In this document: positions 46,271 through 56,027 of the stretch, piece after piece | How the letters are laid out: each line of letters opens with the position of its first letter | How positions within the stretch are numbered: the first letter of the stretch is position 1 | Notes under the pieces: model-generated | The model's database searches: none | Told to the model about the DNA's origin: nothing | Seen by the model: the letters and a program-made list of their open reading frames with translations, nothing else | DNA from: Mycolicibacterium monacense | GTDB lineage: Bacteria > Actinomycetota > Actinomycetes > Mycobacteriales > Mycobacteriaceae | Direction of reading: 5' to 3' | Length of the DNA: 64,000 nt | Assembly: GCF_010731575.1 (NCBI RefSeq) | Contig: NZ_AP022617.1 | Coordinates: 3,162,001-3,226,000 of the forward strand | Position numbers and translations under genes: made by a program

Positions 46271-46617
46271 GCGGGCCGCAGTGGCTGTACGGCAGACCGA
46301 CCGCGGCGGAGCTGGTGGCGGCGGTCGCGGACTTCCTCGACAACGAGGTGCGTCCGGCGACCGACGGTCAGGTCAGCTTCCACGTCCGGGTGGCCGCGAA
46401 CGTGCTGCGCACCGTCGAACGCCAGCTTTCGGACGCCACTTCGGACGAGGCCGTCGCGGCGCTGGCCGCCCTCGGCTTCGACGACGAGCCGCAGTTGGCC
46501 GCGGCGATCCGCGCCGGTGACCTCGACGACCGGGCTGCCGACCTGCTGCCGGCGCTGCGCGCGCTGGTTCGACACCGGCTCGAGGTGGCCCATCCCGGTT
46601 ATGACCAGACGGACTGA
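46267..46617 (+). CDS. DUF6285-like small protein
   Basis: This 116-residue helical protein has YGRPTAAELVAAVADFLDNE and FHVRVAANVLRTVERQL. It regularly accompanies APH-like/acyl-CoA-dehydrogenase pairs in actinobacteria, and here a GTGA overlap couples it to the kinase. No catalytic motif is visible. A partner or regulatory subunit of the kinase is plausible. Confidence 0.82.
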   Translation: MSGPQWLYGRPTAAELVAAVADFLDNEVRPATDGQVSFHVRVAANVLRTVERQLSDATSDEAVAALAALGFDDEPQLAAAIRAGDLDDRAADLLPALRALVRHRLEVAHPGYDQTD

Positions 46618-46624
46618 GCGCAGC

Positions 46625-47257
46625 TCAGCTGCGCCGCACGCGCGCCAGCCAGGCGGGTTCGTCGACGCGCGCGCCGACCGGCAGCCCCAGCGCATCGGCG
46701 TGCGCGGGGCCGACCACACCGCGGTAGGTGGTGGTCTCGACCGATTCGACCCGCCAGCCGTCGGTGAACGCGGTGCGGATGTCGGCCTCGCTGACCTGCG
46801 GTCCGAACCCCCGCCCGGCGTCGGAGAGCGCCAGGATGTGAACGACGGCGCCGGGACGGCACACCGAGGCCAGGCTGTCCACATAGCGCCGCCGGTCGAT
46901 GTCGTCGAATACGTGGAACAGCGCGCTGTCGACGACGGTGTCGAACCGCGGTCCGCCGTCCAGGCGGGTCGCGTCGGCCACCTCGAAGCGGGCGTTGACG
47001 CCGCGGGCGGCAGCATTGGCCCTGGCCAGCTCGACCGCTCGCGCGGAGAAGTCGACGCCCAGTACGTCGTAGCCCAGGCCGGTGAGCAGGATGGTGTGTT
47101 CACCGGCCCCGCAGCCGGCGTCGAGCACCGCGCCGCTGATGGCCCCGCGCCGCTCGAGGTCGACGACCGCCGGTTGCGGTTCGCCGATCACCCAGGGTGC
47201 GGCGCCACCGGCGTACACGTCGTCGAACAGGGATTTCGGAGGTGTCGTTTCAGGCAT
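46625..47257 (-). CDS. SAM-dependent methyltransferase
   Basis: This class I methyltransferase of about 210 residues has motif I AVLDAGCGAGEHTILL (about 50), VLGVDFSARAVELARANA and VDSALFHVFDD. Similar proteins are thiopurine/tellurite-resistance-type methyltransferases. Substrate unknown. ATG 47257 (MPETTPPKS) is preferred to 47278. Convergent with the catabolic operon and divergent from the SnoaL-like gene. Confidence 0.88.
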   Translation of the reverse strand: MPETTPPKSLFDDVYAGGAAPWVIGEPQPAVVDLERRGAISGAVLDAGCGAGEHTILLTGLGYDVLGVDFSARAVELARANAAARGVNARFEVADATRLDGGPRFDTVVDSALFHVFDDIDRRRYVDSLASVCRPGAVVHILALSDAGRGFGPQVSEADIRTAFTDGWRVESVETTTYRGVVGPAHADALGLPVGARVDEPAWLARVRRS

Positions 47258-47309
47258 GTCCGCAGTGTCGTACCTCAACAGAACTTCAGGTCAAGTGGAA
47301 GGAAACGAC

Positions 47310-47711
47310 ATGGCTGACGTGCCGGTCGACGGCATCGGCGAGGTGGCCGATCGGCTCTTCGACGCGATCCAGCGCGGCGACTCCGCCGCCGTGGAGGCGA
47401 TGTGGGCCGACGACGTGCTGGTGTGGCATTCGGGCGACCGGCGGGACAACGACCGCGCCCGCGCACTGCGCGTGATCTTCTGGTTCATCGACCACACCAC
47501 GCAGCGACGGTACGAGATCCTCGACCGGCGGATTTTCGGTGACGGTTTCGTCCAGCAACACGTCCTGCACGCGACCGGCACGAACGGGAACACCATCGCG
47601 ATGCGGGTGTGCATCGTGATCATCGTGCGCGCCGACGGTCTGATCAGCCGGATCGACGAGTATTTCGACCCCGCGGACATGGCTCCGCTGCTGGGCGACA
47701 CGCCCGAGTAG
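47310..47711 (+). CDS. SnoaL-like protein
   Basis: This 133-residue NTF2-fold protein has VADRLFDAIQRGDSAAVEAMWADDVLVWHSGD at the N-terminus and LISRIDEYFDPADMAPLL at the C-terminus, the SnoaL signature. Ketosteroid-isomerase-like activity or ligand binding is possible. GGAAGGAAA lies at ribosome-binding distance. Confidence 0.86.
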   Translation: MADVPVDGIGEVADRLFDAIQRGDSAAVEAMWADDVLVWHSGDRRDNDRARALRVIFWFIDHTTQRRYEILDRRIFGDGFVQQHVLHATGTNGNTIAMRVCIVIIVRADGLISRIDEYFDPADMAPLLGDTPE

Positions 47712-47777
47712 GACAGCGCGACAGAGAAATTCCCTGACTCGGTCGCCGCGGCGGGCGCAGCCGCTAGCATTCGGGCC

Positions 47778-48182
47778 ATGGCAGCACCGCCCCGTACGCT
47801 GCGGATCCTGGTCTACAGCGACAACCCGCAGACGCGGGAGGCGGTGCGGCTCGCGCTGGGCAAACGGGTCCACCCGGACCTGCCGGAACTCGGGTACCTC
47901 GACGTGGCAACCGCACCGATGGTGATCAAACAGCTCGACGCAGGCGGTTTCGACCTGGCCATCCTGGACGGCGAAGCCACCCCGGCGGGCGGTATGGGCG
48001 TGGCGAAACAGATCAAGGACGAGATCGCCGATGCGCCGCCGATCCTGGTGCTGACGGGCCGTCCGGACGACGCCTGGCTGGCCACCTGGTCCCGCGCGGA
48101 AGCCGCCGTACCGCATCCGATCGACCCCATCCGCCTCGGCGACGCGGTCGTGTCGCTGCTGCGCCTGTCCGCACAGCAGTAG
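47778..48182 (+). CDS. Atypical receiver-domain protein upstream of nuo
   Basis: The 134-residue stand-alone receiver fold keeps the acceptor Asp (LAILDGEATPAGG, about 57) and the Thr/Ser position (LVLTGRP). The acidic pair is SDN rather than DD, and the conserved Lys is replaced (VPHPIDP). It therefore may not be phosphorylated normally. A homolog sits at the same place in M. tuberculosis (Rv3143, next to nuoA), so a tie to nuo expression or assembly has been suggested by position only. Confidence 0.88.
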   Translation: MAAPPRTLRILVYSDNPQTREAVRLALGKRVHPDLPELGYLDVATAPMVIKQLDAGGFDLAILDGEATPAGGMGVAKQIKDEIADAPPILVLTGRPDDAWLATWSRAEAAVPHPIDPIRLGDAVVSLLRLSAQQ

Positions 48183-48349
48183 ATTTCTCAAACCCTCTGT
48201 CGCGCCGCGGTATTCGCGCATGCACAGGATTGCCGACGACATGCGCCGCACTGGTGAACCATACTAACCAAAAGGTGTGGCGCAGATCCCAAACATGGCT
48301 AGGCTGTGGGTCAGCTCACATCGACAGCCCGAGGGAGCGTTTGGCCGGT
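48183..48349 (+). promoter_or_regulatory. Upstream region of the nuo operon
   Basis: These 167 bases contain the only sizeable gap before nuoA. TAGGCT near 48299-48304 could be a -10, and ACTAACCAAAAGG lies upstream. GAGGGAGCG near 48331 supplies the ribosome-binding site. No palindrome stands out. Confidence 0.4.
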
Positions 48350-48733
48350 ATGGACCTGTACACGCCGATCCTGGTGCTCGGCGCCATTGCGGCGGTGTTC
48401 GCGGTGGTGTCGGTCGTGATCGCCGGGGTGGTGGGGCCGACCCGCTACAACCGGGCCAAAATGCAGGCCTACGAATGCGGCATCGAACCGCTGTCGGGTA
48501 CCGGCGCCGGCGGCCAAGGCAGCGCGACCAACGTCCAGCGGTTCCCGATCAAGTACTACCTGACGGCGATGCTGTTCATCGTCTTCGACATCGAGATCGT
48601 CTTTCTCTATCCGTGGGCGGTCGCGTTCGACAGCCTGGGTGTCTTCGCGCTGGTGGAGATGCTGCTGTTCATGCTCACGGTGTTCGTGGCCTACGCCTAT
48701 GTCTGGCGGCGGGGAGGACTCAATTGGGATTAG
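48350..48733 (+). CDS. nuoA: NADH-quinone oxidoreductase subunit A
   Basis: This 127-residue membrane subunit of complex I has three helices ([60 protein letters not shown]). The loop [12 protein letters not shown] with its conserved Cys lies in the quinone channel region. ATG 48350 matches the known mycobacterial start; a TTG three codons earlier has better ribosome-binding spacing. It overlaps nuoB by 10 bases. Confidence 0.97.
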   Translation: MDLYTPILVLGAIAAVFAVVSVVIAGVVGPTRYNRAKMQAYECGIEPLSGTGAGGQGSATNVQRFPIKYYLTAMLFIVFDIEIVFLYPWAVAFDSLGVFALVEMLLFMLTVFVAYAYVWRRGGLNWD

Positions 48734-49278
48734 AGGAACGGCTGCCGGGCGGCATCCTGCTGTCCACGGTCGAGAAGGTCGCCGGCTACGTCCGTGCCGG
48801 TTCGCTGTGGCCTGCGACGTTCGGCCTGGCGTGCTGCGCGATCGAGATGATGTCCACCGCCGGGCCGCGGTTCGACATCTCCCGGTTCGGTATGGAGCGC
48901 TTCTCGGCGACACCGCGGCAGGCCGACCTGATGATCGTCGCGGGCCGGGTCAGCCAGAAGATGGCACCGGTGCTGCGGCAGATCTACGACCAGATGGCCG
49001 AACCGAAATGGGTGCTCGCGATGGGGGTGTGCGCATCCTCGGGCGGCATGTTCAACAACTACGCGATCGTGCAGGGTGTCGACCACGTGGTCCCGGTGGA
49101 CATCTACCTGCCCGGCTGCCCGCCGCGCCCGGAGATGCTGCTTCACGCAATCATCAAGCTGCACGAGAAGATTCAGCAGATGCCGCTGGGGGTCAACCGC
49201 GACGAGGCCATCCGGGAAGCCGAACAGGCGGCGTTGGCGGTGCCGTCCACGATCGAACTGAAGGGTCTGTTGCGGTGA
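48724..49278 (+). CDS. nuoB: NADH-quinone oxidoreductase subunit B
   Basis: This 184-residue peripheral subunit carries the N2 [4Fe-4S] cluster next to the quinone site: [21 protein letters not shown] and [11 protein letters not shown] hold the four Cys. It starts at TTG within the end of nuoA, giving the known start [14 protein letters not shown]. The stop overlaps nuoC. Confidence 0.97.
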   Translation: MGLEERLPGGILLSTVEKVAGYVRAGSLWPATFGLACCAIEMMSTAGPRFDISRFGMERFSATPRQADLMIVAGRVSQKMAPVLRQIYDQMAEPKWVLAMGVCASSGGMFNNYAIVQGVDHVVPVDIYLPGCPPRPEMLLHAIIKLHEKIQQMPLGVNRDEAIREAEQAALAVPSTIELKGLLR

Positions 49279-49970
49279 CGGAGGCGAACGGCACCACCGG
49301 GGGCGGCGCGGGCGATCCGGAAGTCATCGACGTGCGCCGAGGGATGTTCGGGGCCAAGGGTTCTGGCGACACGTCGGGTTACGGCAGGCTGATCCGGTCG
49401 GTGGCGCTGCCCGGCGGTTCACCGCGGCCGTACGGCGGCCACTTCGACGAGGTCGTCGACGCGCTGGCGACCGCGCTGGGCCAAGACCTGTACGACGCAT
49501 CGGTCGAACGCATCGTCGTCTACCGCGACGAACTGACGCTCGAGATCGCCCGGGCCCAACTGCCCGTCGTCGCCAAGACCCTGCGTGACGACGCGGCCCT
49601 GCGGTTCGAACTGTGCCTCGGGGTCAGCGGCGTGCACTACCCGGGCGACGCCGGGCGCGAACTGCACGCCGCGTACCCGCTGATGTCGATCACCCACAAC
49701 CGGCGGATCCGGCTGGAAGTGGCCGCCCCCGACGACGATCCGCACATCCCGTCGCTGTTCTCGGTGTACCCCACCACCGACTGGCACGAGCGGGAGACCT
49801 ACGACTTCTTCGGGATCATCTTCGACGGCCATCCGTCGCTCACCCGGATCGAGATGCCCGACGACTGGGTCGGGCATCCACAGCGCAAGGACTACCCGCT
49901 GGGCGGCATCCCCGTCGAGTACCACGGCGCCCGGATACCACCGCCCGACGAGCGGAGGGCCTACAACTGA
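49275..49970 (+). CDS. nuoC: NADH-quinone oxidoreductase subunit C
   Basis: This 231-residue hydrophilic subunit bridges NuoB and NuoD. The family signature [20 protein letters not shown] and [13 protein letters not shown] are present. The N-terminal 45 residues are a disordered actinobacterial extension. GTG start overlapping the nuoB stop (GTGA). Confidence 0.97.
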   Translation: MTEANGTTGGGAGDPEVIDVRRGMFGAKGSGDTSGYGRLIRSVALPGGSPRPYGGHFDEVVDALATALGQDLYDASVERIVVYRDELTLEIARAQLPVVAKTLRDDAALRFELCLGVSGVHYPGDAGRELHAAYPLMSITHNRRIRLEVAAPDDDPHIPSLFSVYPTTDWHERETYDFFGIIFDGHPSLTRIEMPDDWVGHPQRKDYPLGGIPVEYHGARIPPPDERRAYN

Positions 49971-51310
49971 TGACCACTCCCCCCGGCCCGCCCGACGCGG
50001 GCGGTGACGCGCGCACCGGCACCGACACGGTGATCGTCGTCGGCGGTGAGGACTGGGAGCAGGTCGTCGCCGCCGCCGAACAGGCGCAGGCCGGTGAGCG
50101 CATCGTCGTGAACATGGGACCGCAGCACCCCTCGACACACGGCGTGCTGCGGTTGATCCTCGAGATCGAGGGCGAGACGATCACCGAAGCCCGTTGCGGT
50201 ATCGGCTATCTGCACACCGGCATCGAGAAGAACCTGGAGTACCGGAACTGGACGCAGGGCGTCACCTTCGTCACCCGGATGGACTACCTGTCGCCGTTCT
50301 TCAACGAGACCGCCTACTGCCTGGGTGTGGAGAAACTGCTCGGCGTCACCGACGCGATCCCGGAGCGCGTCAACGTGATCCGGGTGATGTTGATGGAACT
50401 CAACCGGATCTCCTCGCATCTGGTCGCACTGGCGACCGGCGGGATGGAGCTCGGGGCGATGAGCGCGATGTTCTACGGCTTCCGGGAGCGCGAGGAGATC
50501 CTGTCGGTGTTCGAGATGATCACCGGGTTGCGGATGAACCACGCGTACATCCGGCCCGGCGGGCTGGCCGCCGACCTGCCCGACGGTGCGGTCCCCCGCA
50601 TCCGCGAACTGCTCGCGCTGCTCCCCGGGCGGCTGCGCGACCTGGAGAACCTGCTCAACGAGAACTACATCTGGAAGGCCCGCACGCAGGGCATCGGCTA
50701 CCTCGACCTGGCCGGCTGCATGGCACTCGGCATCACGGGCCCGGTGTTGCGCTCGACCGGGCTGCCGCACGATCTGCGCCGGGCCCAACCGTACTGCGGT
50801 TACGAGGACTACGAATTCGACGTGATCACCGACGACGGTTGCGACGCCTACGGCCGCTACCTCATCCGGGTGAAGGAGATGCGTGAATCGCTCAAGATCG
50901 TCGAACAGTGTGTGGACCGATTGAAGCCCGGACCGGTGATGATCGCGGACAAGAAGCTCGCCTGGCCGGCCGACCTCGAACTGGGACCCGACGGCCTCGG
51001 CAACTCCCCCGCCCACATCGCCCGCATCATGGGGCAGTCGATGGAGGGCCTGATCCACCACTTCAAGCTGGTGACCGAGGGTATCCGGGTGCCGGCCGGA
51101 CAGGTGTACACGGCCGTGGAGTCGCCACGCGGCGAACTGGGGGTGCACATGGTCTCCGACGGTGGAACCCGGCCCTACCGCGTCCACTACCGCGACCCGT
51201 CGTTCACGAATCTGCAAGCGGTGGCGGCGATGTGCGAGGGCGGGATGGTCGCCGACGCCATCTCGGCGGTCGCGTCGATCGACCCGGTCATGGGCGGGGT
51301 GGATAGGTGA
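49970..51310 (+). CDS. nuoD: NADH-quinone oxidoreductase subunit D
   Basis: This 446-residue 49-kDa-type subunit lines the quinone cavity. [20 protein letters not shown] (His and Tyr region), [34 protein letters not shown] and the C-terminal DPVMGGVDR are intact. ATG follows the nuoC stop with one shared base. The N-terminal 45 residues are a poorly conserved extension. Confidence 0.97.
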   Translation: MTTPPGPPDAGGDARTGTDTVIVVGGEDWEQVVAAAEQAQAGERIVVNMGPQHPSTHGVLRLILEIEGETITEARCGIGYLHTGIEKNLEYRNWTQGVTFVTRMDYLSPFFNETAYCLGVEKLLGVTDAIPERVNVIRVMLMELNRISSHLVALATGGMELGAMSAMFYGFREREEILSVFEMITGLRMNHAYIRPGGLAADLPDGAVPRIRELLALLPGRLRDLENLLNENYIWKARTQGIGYLDLAGCMALGITGPVLRSTGLPHDLRRAQPYCGYEDYEFDVITDDGCDAYGRYLIRVKEMRESLKIVEQCVDRLKPGPVMIADKKLAWPADLELGPDGLGNSPAHIARIMGQSMEGLIHHFKLVTEGIRVPAGQVYTAVESPRGELGVHMVSDGGTRPYRVHYRDPSFTNLQAVAAMCEGGMVADAISAVASIDPVMGGVDR

Positions 51311-51338
51311 TGAGCGCTTGCGCGAAGAAGAGACGGCC

Positions 51339-52202
51339 GTGAGCGTCTTCCTGGAACTCGGCCAGCGGCCGGACGAACCGGGACCGCCGGTCGGCGGCCC
51401 CACCGCCTACCCCGCCGACGTCGCCGCCCGCCTCACCGCCGACGCCGCCCGCATCGTCCCGCGCTACCCGCAGGCCCGGTCGGCGCTGCTGCCGCTGCTG
51501 CACCTGGTGCAGGCCGAGGACGGCTGCCTCACCTCCGCCGGAATCGCGTTCTGCGCCAACCAACTCGGGTTGACCGACGCCGAGGTGACGGCGGTGGCCA
51601 CGTTCTACTCGATGTACCGGCGCACGCCGACCGGCGATTACCTGGTCGGGGTCTGCACCAACACCCTGTGCGCGATCATGGGCGGCGACGAGATCCTCGA
51701 CGCGCTGCAGGACCATCTCGGCGTAGCCGCCGGGCGGACCACCGACCCCGCCGAGGGACTGGCCGCGGTCACCCTCGAGCACATCGAGTGCAACGCCGCG
51801 TGCGACTACGCACCCGTGGTGATGGTGAACTGGGAGTTCTTCGACAACCAGACGCCCGCCTCGGCCCGCGACCTCGTCGACTCTCTGCGTGCGGGGACGC
51901 CCGCCACGCCCACCCGCGGCGCACCGCTGTGCACCTTCCGGGAGACCGCGCGCACACTCGCCGGACTCGCCGATCCGCGTGCGGCCACCAACCCCGGGGG
52001 CACGGGTGAGGCGACGCTGGCCGGTCTGCGGGTGGCGCGCGCGAACGGGATGGCGGCCCCGGATCCGGCCGAGACCGAAGGAGAAGGCACACAACCGGAT
52101 CCGGAGATCGTCGAGGCGGCCGACTCGACCAGGGACGAACCCGCCCCCGGACCCTCGGCCGCGGTACCGCGTCCCGGCGACGATTCGGAGCCGGGGTCAT
52201 GA
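51339..52202 (+). CDS. nuoE: NADH-quinone oxidoreductase subunit E
   Basis: This 287-residue subunit has the N1a [2Fe-2S] cluster: CTNTLCAIMGG and IECNAACDYAPVV hold the Cys. It interacts with NuoF in the NADH-oxidising module. It is longer than the M. tuberculosis protein (about 250) because of an acidic Pro-rich tail (EPAPGPSAAVPRPGDDSEP). GTG 51339 with GAAGAGA upstream is preferred; 28 bases separate it from nuoD. Confidence 0.95.
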   Translation: MSVFLELGQRPDEPGPPVGGPTAYPADVAARLTADAARIVPRYPQARSALLPLLHLVQAEDGCLTSAGIAFCANQLGLTDAEVTAVATFYSMYRRTPTGDYLVGVCTNTLCAIMGGDEILDALQDHLGVAAGRTTDPAEGLAAVTLEHIECNAACDYAPVVMVNWEFFDNQTPASARDLVDSLRAGTPATPTRGAPLCTFRETARTLAGLADPRAATNPGGTGEATLAGLRVARANGMAAPDPAETEGEGTQPDPEIVEAADSTRDEPAPGPSAAVPRPGDDSEPGS

Positions 52203-53515
52203 CGGCGCTCACCCCGGTGCTGAGCCGGTTCTGGGACGAACCCGAATCGTGGACGCTGGAGACCTATCGGCGCCACGGCGGATACCGGGCGCTCGAACAG
52301 GCGCTCGCGACTGCGCCCGACGACGTGATCACCACCATCAAGGATTCGGGACTGCGTGGCCGGGGCGGTGCGGGCTTTCCCACCGGCACCAAATGGTCGT
52401 TCATCCCGCAGGGCGACGAGGGGCCCGCGGCCAAACCGCACTACCTGGTGATCAACGCCGATGAGTCGGAACCCGGTACGTGCAAGGACATTCCGCTGCT
52501 GCTGACCACGCCGCACTTCCTCGTGGAGGGCGCGATCATCGCCGCGTACGCGATCCGCGCCCACCACGCGTTCATCTACGTGCGCGGTGAGGTGGTGCCG
52601 GTGCTGCGCCGGCTGCAGGCCGCCGTCGCCGAGGCCTACGAGGCCGGCTACCTGGGTACCGACATCCGCGGATCCGGTTTCGACCTCGACCTGATCGTGC
52701 ACGCCGGGGCCGGGGCCTACATCTGCGGTGAGGAGACGGCACTGCTCGACTCCCTGGAAGGCCGCCGCGGCCAGCCCCGGCTGCGCCCACCCTTCCCCGC
52801 CGTCGCCGGGCTCTACGCGTGCCCGACGGTGGTCAACAACGTCGAATCCATCGCCAGCGTGCCGCCGATCCTACTGGGCGGCATCGACTGGTTCCGTTCG
52901 ATGGGGTCGGAGAAATCGCCGGGCTTCACGCTGTATTCGCTGTCCGGGCACGTCACCCGGCCCGGACAGTACGAGGCGCCCCTGGGCATCACGCTGCGCG
53001 AACTGCTGGAGTACGCCGGCGGCGTCCGGGCCGGCCACGAGCTGAAGTTCTGGACGCCGGGCGGGTCGTCGACGCCGCTGCTCACCGGCGAACACCTCGA
53101 TGTGCCACTGGATTACGAGGGGATGGCCTCGGTCGGCTCGATGCTCGGCACCAAGGCGCTGCAGATCTTCGACGAGACCACCTGCGTGGTGCGCGCCGTC
53201 CGCCGCTGGACGCAGTTCTACGCCCACGAGTCCTGCGGCAAGTGCACACCGTGCCGCGAAGGCACCTACTGGCTCGCCCAGATCTACGCCCGCCTCGAGA
53301 GCGGCGAGGCCACCGAGGCCGACGTCGACAAACTCCTCGACATCTCCGACACCATCCTCGGGAAGTCGTTCTGCGCGTTGGGTGACGGTGCGGCCAGCCC
53401 GATCATCTCGTCGATCAAGTACTTCCGCGACGAGTACCTGGCCCATCTCGGTAACGGCTGCCCGTTCGATCCGCACGCATCGACGCTGATGGCCGGACAG
53501 GAGGTGGGGGTGTGA
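52199..53515 (+). CDS. nuoF: NADH-quinone oxidoreductase subunit F
   Basis: This 438-residue subunit binds FMN and [19 protein letters not shown] (about 58), [11 protein letters not shown] and [20 protein letters not shown]. The N3 [4Fe-4S] cluster is in [12 protein letters not shown] with a later Cys ([10 protein letters not shown]). ATGA overlap with nuoE. Electrons from NADH enter the complex here. Confidence 0.97.
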   Translation: MTALTPVLSRFWDEPESWTLETYRRHGGYRALEQALATAPDDVITTIKDSGLRGRGGAGFPTGTKWSFIPQGDEGPAAKPHYLVINADESEPGTCKDIPLLLTTPHFLVEGAIIAAYAIRAHHAFIYVRGEVVPVLRRLQAAVAEAYEAGYLGTDIRGSGFDLDLIVHAGAGAYICGEETALLDSLEGRRGQPRLRPPFPAVAGLYACPTVVNNVESIASVPPILLGGIDWFRSMGSEKSPGFTLYSLSGHVTRPGQYEAPLGITLRELLEYAGGVRAGHELKFWTPGGSSTPLLTGEHLDVPLDYEGMASVGSMLGTKALQIFDETTCVVRAVRRWTQFYAHESCGKCTPCREGTYWLAQIYARLESGEATEADVDKLLDISDTILGKSFCALGDGAASPIISSIKYFRDEYLAHLGNGCPFDPHASTLMAGQEVGV

Positions 53516-53543
53516 CGTCACGTACGCCACCGCGCTCGCCGAA

Positions 53544-53592
53544 TGTGCGGTTCCATCCGCGACACACCGCCCTATGCGTACGAAACCGCACA
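53544..53592. repeat. Palindromic intergenic element between nuoF and nuoG
   Basis: TGTGCGGTT (53544-53552) pairs with AACCGCACA (53584-53592). Pairing extends imperfectly outward (CTCGCC / GCGGCG) and inward (CCATCCG / CGTACG). On the minus strand the right arm reads GAGTGTGCGGTTTCGTACG, very like the element at 44000. It interrupts an otherwise tightly packed operon by 106 bases. Confidence 0.65.
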
Positions 53593-53621
53593 CTCGCGGC
53601 GGACGAAAGTGGGGGGGTGCG

Positions 53622-56027
53622 ATGACGCAGACCGCTGACACCGGGACCTCGAACGCACCTGCGGTCGAGATGGTCGAGCTCACGATCGACGGCGCCACCG
53701 TCAGCGTGCCCAAGGGCACCCTGGTGATCCGGGCCGCCGAGCTGATCGGCATCCAGATCCCCCGGTTCTGCGACCACCCGCTGCTCGACCCGGTGGGCGC
53801 CTGTCGCCAGTGCCTCGTCGAGGTGGAGGGCCAGCGCAAGCCGATGGCGTCGTGCACCACCACCGTCAGCCAGGACATGGTGGTGCACACCCAGTTCAGC
53901 TCCGAGGCCGCCGACAAGGCCCAGCGCGGTGTGATGGAACTGCTGCTGATCAACCATCCCCTCGACTGCCCGGTCTGCGACAAGGGCGGCGAATGCCCGC
54001 TGCAGAACCAGGCGATGTCCAACGGCCGCGCCGAAACCCGCTTCACCGACGTCAAACGCACGTTCCCGAAACCGATCAACATCAGCTCCCAGGTGCTGCT
54101 CGACCGCGAACGCTGCGTGCTGTGCGCGCGGTGCACCCGGTTCTCCCAGCAGATCGCCGGGGACCCGTTCATCGAACTTCTCGAACGCGGTGCGCTGCAA
54201 CAGGTTGGCATCGCCCCCGGCGAACCGTTCCAGTCCTACTTCTCGGGCAACACCGTGCAGATCTGTCCGGTCGGCGCGCTGACCGGGACCGCATACCGTT
54301 TCCGCGCAAGGCCTTTCGACCTGGTTTCCACGCCCAGCGTGTGCGAACACTGCGCCTCGGGGTGCGCACAGCGCACCGACCACCGCCGCGGAAAGGTGCT
54401 GCGCCGCCTGGCCGGTGACGATCCGCAGGTCAACGAGGAGTGGAACTGCGACAAGGGTCGCTGGGCGTTCACGTACACCGATGTCGGTGACCGCATCGCC
54501 ACACCGCTGGTCCGTGACGCCGACGGGGTGTTGCAGCCGGCGTCGTGGTCGGAGGCGCTCGCCGTCGCCGCCGCCGGACTCGCCGTGGCGAACGCACGGG
54601 CCGGTGTGGTGATCGGTGGCCGGGCCACCGTCGAAGATGCCTATGCCTACGCGAAGTTCGCCCGAATGGTGTTGGGCACCAACGACGTCGACTTCCGGGT
54701 GCGACCACACAGCGCCGAGGAGGCCGACTTCCTCACCGCGCACGTGGCGGGCCGGCCGATGCAGGTCACCTACGCCGACCTGGAGAACGCCCCCGCGGTC
54801 CTGCTCGCCGGATTCGAACCCGAGGACGAATCACCGATCGTGTTCCTGCGGCTGCGCAAAGCCGTACGCAAACAGGGACTGCAGGTGCTCTCGGTCGCAC
54901 CGTTCGCCGGCCGGGGGCTGACCAAACTCTCCGGCCGCCTCGTCACCGCCGCACCGGGTGGGGAGGCCGCCGCACTCGACGCGCTGACCGACGAGCCTCT
55001 GCTGCGCCTGCCCGGTGTCGTCATCCTCGTCGGGGAACGCCTGGCCACCGCACCCGGGGCGCTGACCGCGGCGGCCCGGCTGGCGGCCGCCACCGGTGCG
55101 CGGCTGGCGTGGATCCCCCGCCGAGCCGGTGAGCGCGGCGCCGTGGAAGCCGGGGCGCTGCCCACCCTGCTGCCGGGCGGACGTCCCGTCACCGACGACT
55201 CCGCCCGCGCCCAGGTGGCGGCCGCGTGGCATACCGACGCGCTCCCGGACGGTCCGGGCCGCGACACCGGCGAGATACTCGACGCCGCGCGCTCCGGGGC
55301 GCTGAGCGCACTGGTGTGCGGCGGCGTCGACGTCACCGATCTGCCGGATCCGCACGCCGCACTCGCCGCGTTGGCGGCCGTACCGTTCGTGGTGAGTCTC
55401 GAGCTGCGCGAAAGCGAGGTCACCCGCGCCGCCGACGTGGTGTTCCCGGTGGCTCCGGTGGCCGAGAAGGGCGGTGCTTTCCTCGACTGGGAGGGCAGGC
55501 TGCGCTCGTTCGGACCGGCCCTGCACAGCAACGCCATTCCGGATCTGCGCGTGCTGAACTTCCTCGCCGACGAGATGGGTGTCGACCTCGGTCTGCCGGA
55601 TGCGCAGACCGCCGGTGCGGAACTCGGCCGGCTGGGCTGGTGGGACGGTCCGCGTCCGCACTGCGCCCACGAGGCGCCGGCACCGCCGCATGTCGGACCC
55701 GGCCAGGCGGTGCTGACGGGCTGGCGCATGCTGCTCGACCTCGGGCGGATGCAGGACGGTGAGCCCCATCTGGCCGGCACCGCACCGCCGGCCGTCGTCC
55801 GGCTGTCCGGTCCCACCGCCGACGCCATCGGCGCGGCGCCCGGCGAGTTGGTCACCGTCGGCACCGAACGCGGTCAGGTCACGCTGCCGCTCACCGTCAC
55901 CGACATGCCCGACAGCGTGGTCTGGTTACCGCTGAACTCCCGCGGCTCGCAGGTGCACCGCCAACTCGGTGTGAGCACCGGCGCCATCGTGTCGATCGCC
56001 GCGTCGGGCGGGCGGACGGCGCCGTGA
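53622..56027 (+). CDS. nuoG: NADH-quinone oxidoreductase subunit G
   Basis: This 801-residue multi-cluster subunit has a [2Fe-2S] site ([18 protein letters not shown]), the N5 site ([17 protein letters not shown]), N4 ([12 protein letters not shown] with CPVGALTG) and N7 ([10 protein letters not shown] plus a distant Cys, WNCDKGRW). A molybdopterin-oxidoreductase-like domain without cofactor follows. ATG 53622 follows GGGGGGTG. It is the first gene after the palindromic element. Confidence 0.97.
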   Translation: MTQTADTGTSNAPAVEMVELTIDGATVSVPKGTLVIRAAELIGIQIPRFCDHPLLDPVGACRQCLVEVEGQRKPMASCTTTVSQDMVVHTQFSSEAADKAQRGVMELLLINHPLDCPVCDKGGECPLQNQAMSNGRAETRFTDVKRTFPKPINISSQVLLDRERCVLCARCTRFSQQIAGDPFIELLERGALQQVGIAPGEPFQSYFSGNTVQICPVGALTGTAYRFRARPFDLVSTPSVCEHCASGCAQRTDHRRGKVLRRLAGDDPQVNEEWNCDKGRWAFTYTDVGDRIATPLVRDADGVLQPASWSEALAVAAAGLAVANARAGVVIGGRATVEDAYAYAKFARMVLGTNDVDFRVRPHSAEEADFLTAHVAGRPMQVTYADLENAPAVLLAGFEPEDESPIVFLRLRKAVRKQGLQVLSVAPFAGRGLTKLSGRLVTAAPGGEAAALDALTDEPLLRLPGVVILVGERLATAPGALTAAARLAAATGARLAWIPRRAGERGAVEAGALPTLLPGGRPVTDDSARAQVAAAWHTDALPDGPGRDTGEILDAARSGALSALVCGGVDVTDLPDPHAALAALAAVPFVVSLELRESEVTRAADVVFPVAPVAEKGGAFLDWEGRLRSFGPALHSNAIPDLRVLNFLADEMGVDLGLPDAQTAGAELGRLGWWDGPRPHCAHEAPAPPHVGPGQAVLTGWRMLLDLGRMQDGEPHLAGTAPPAVVRLSGPTADAIGAAPGELVTVGTERGQVTLPLTVTDMPDSVVWLPLNSRGSQVHRQLGVSTGAIVSIAASGGRTAP

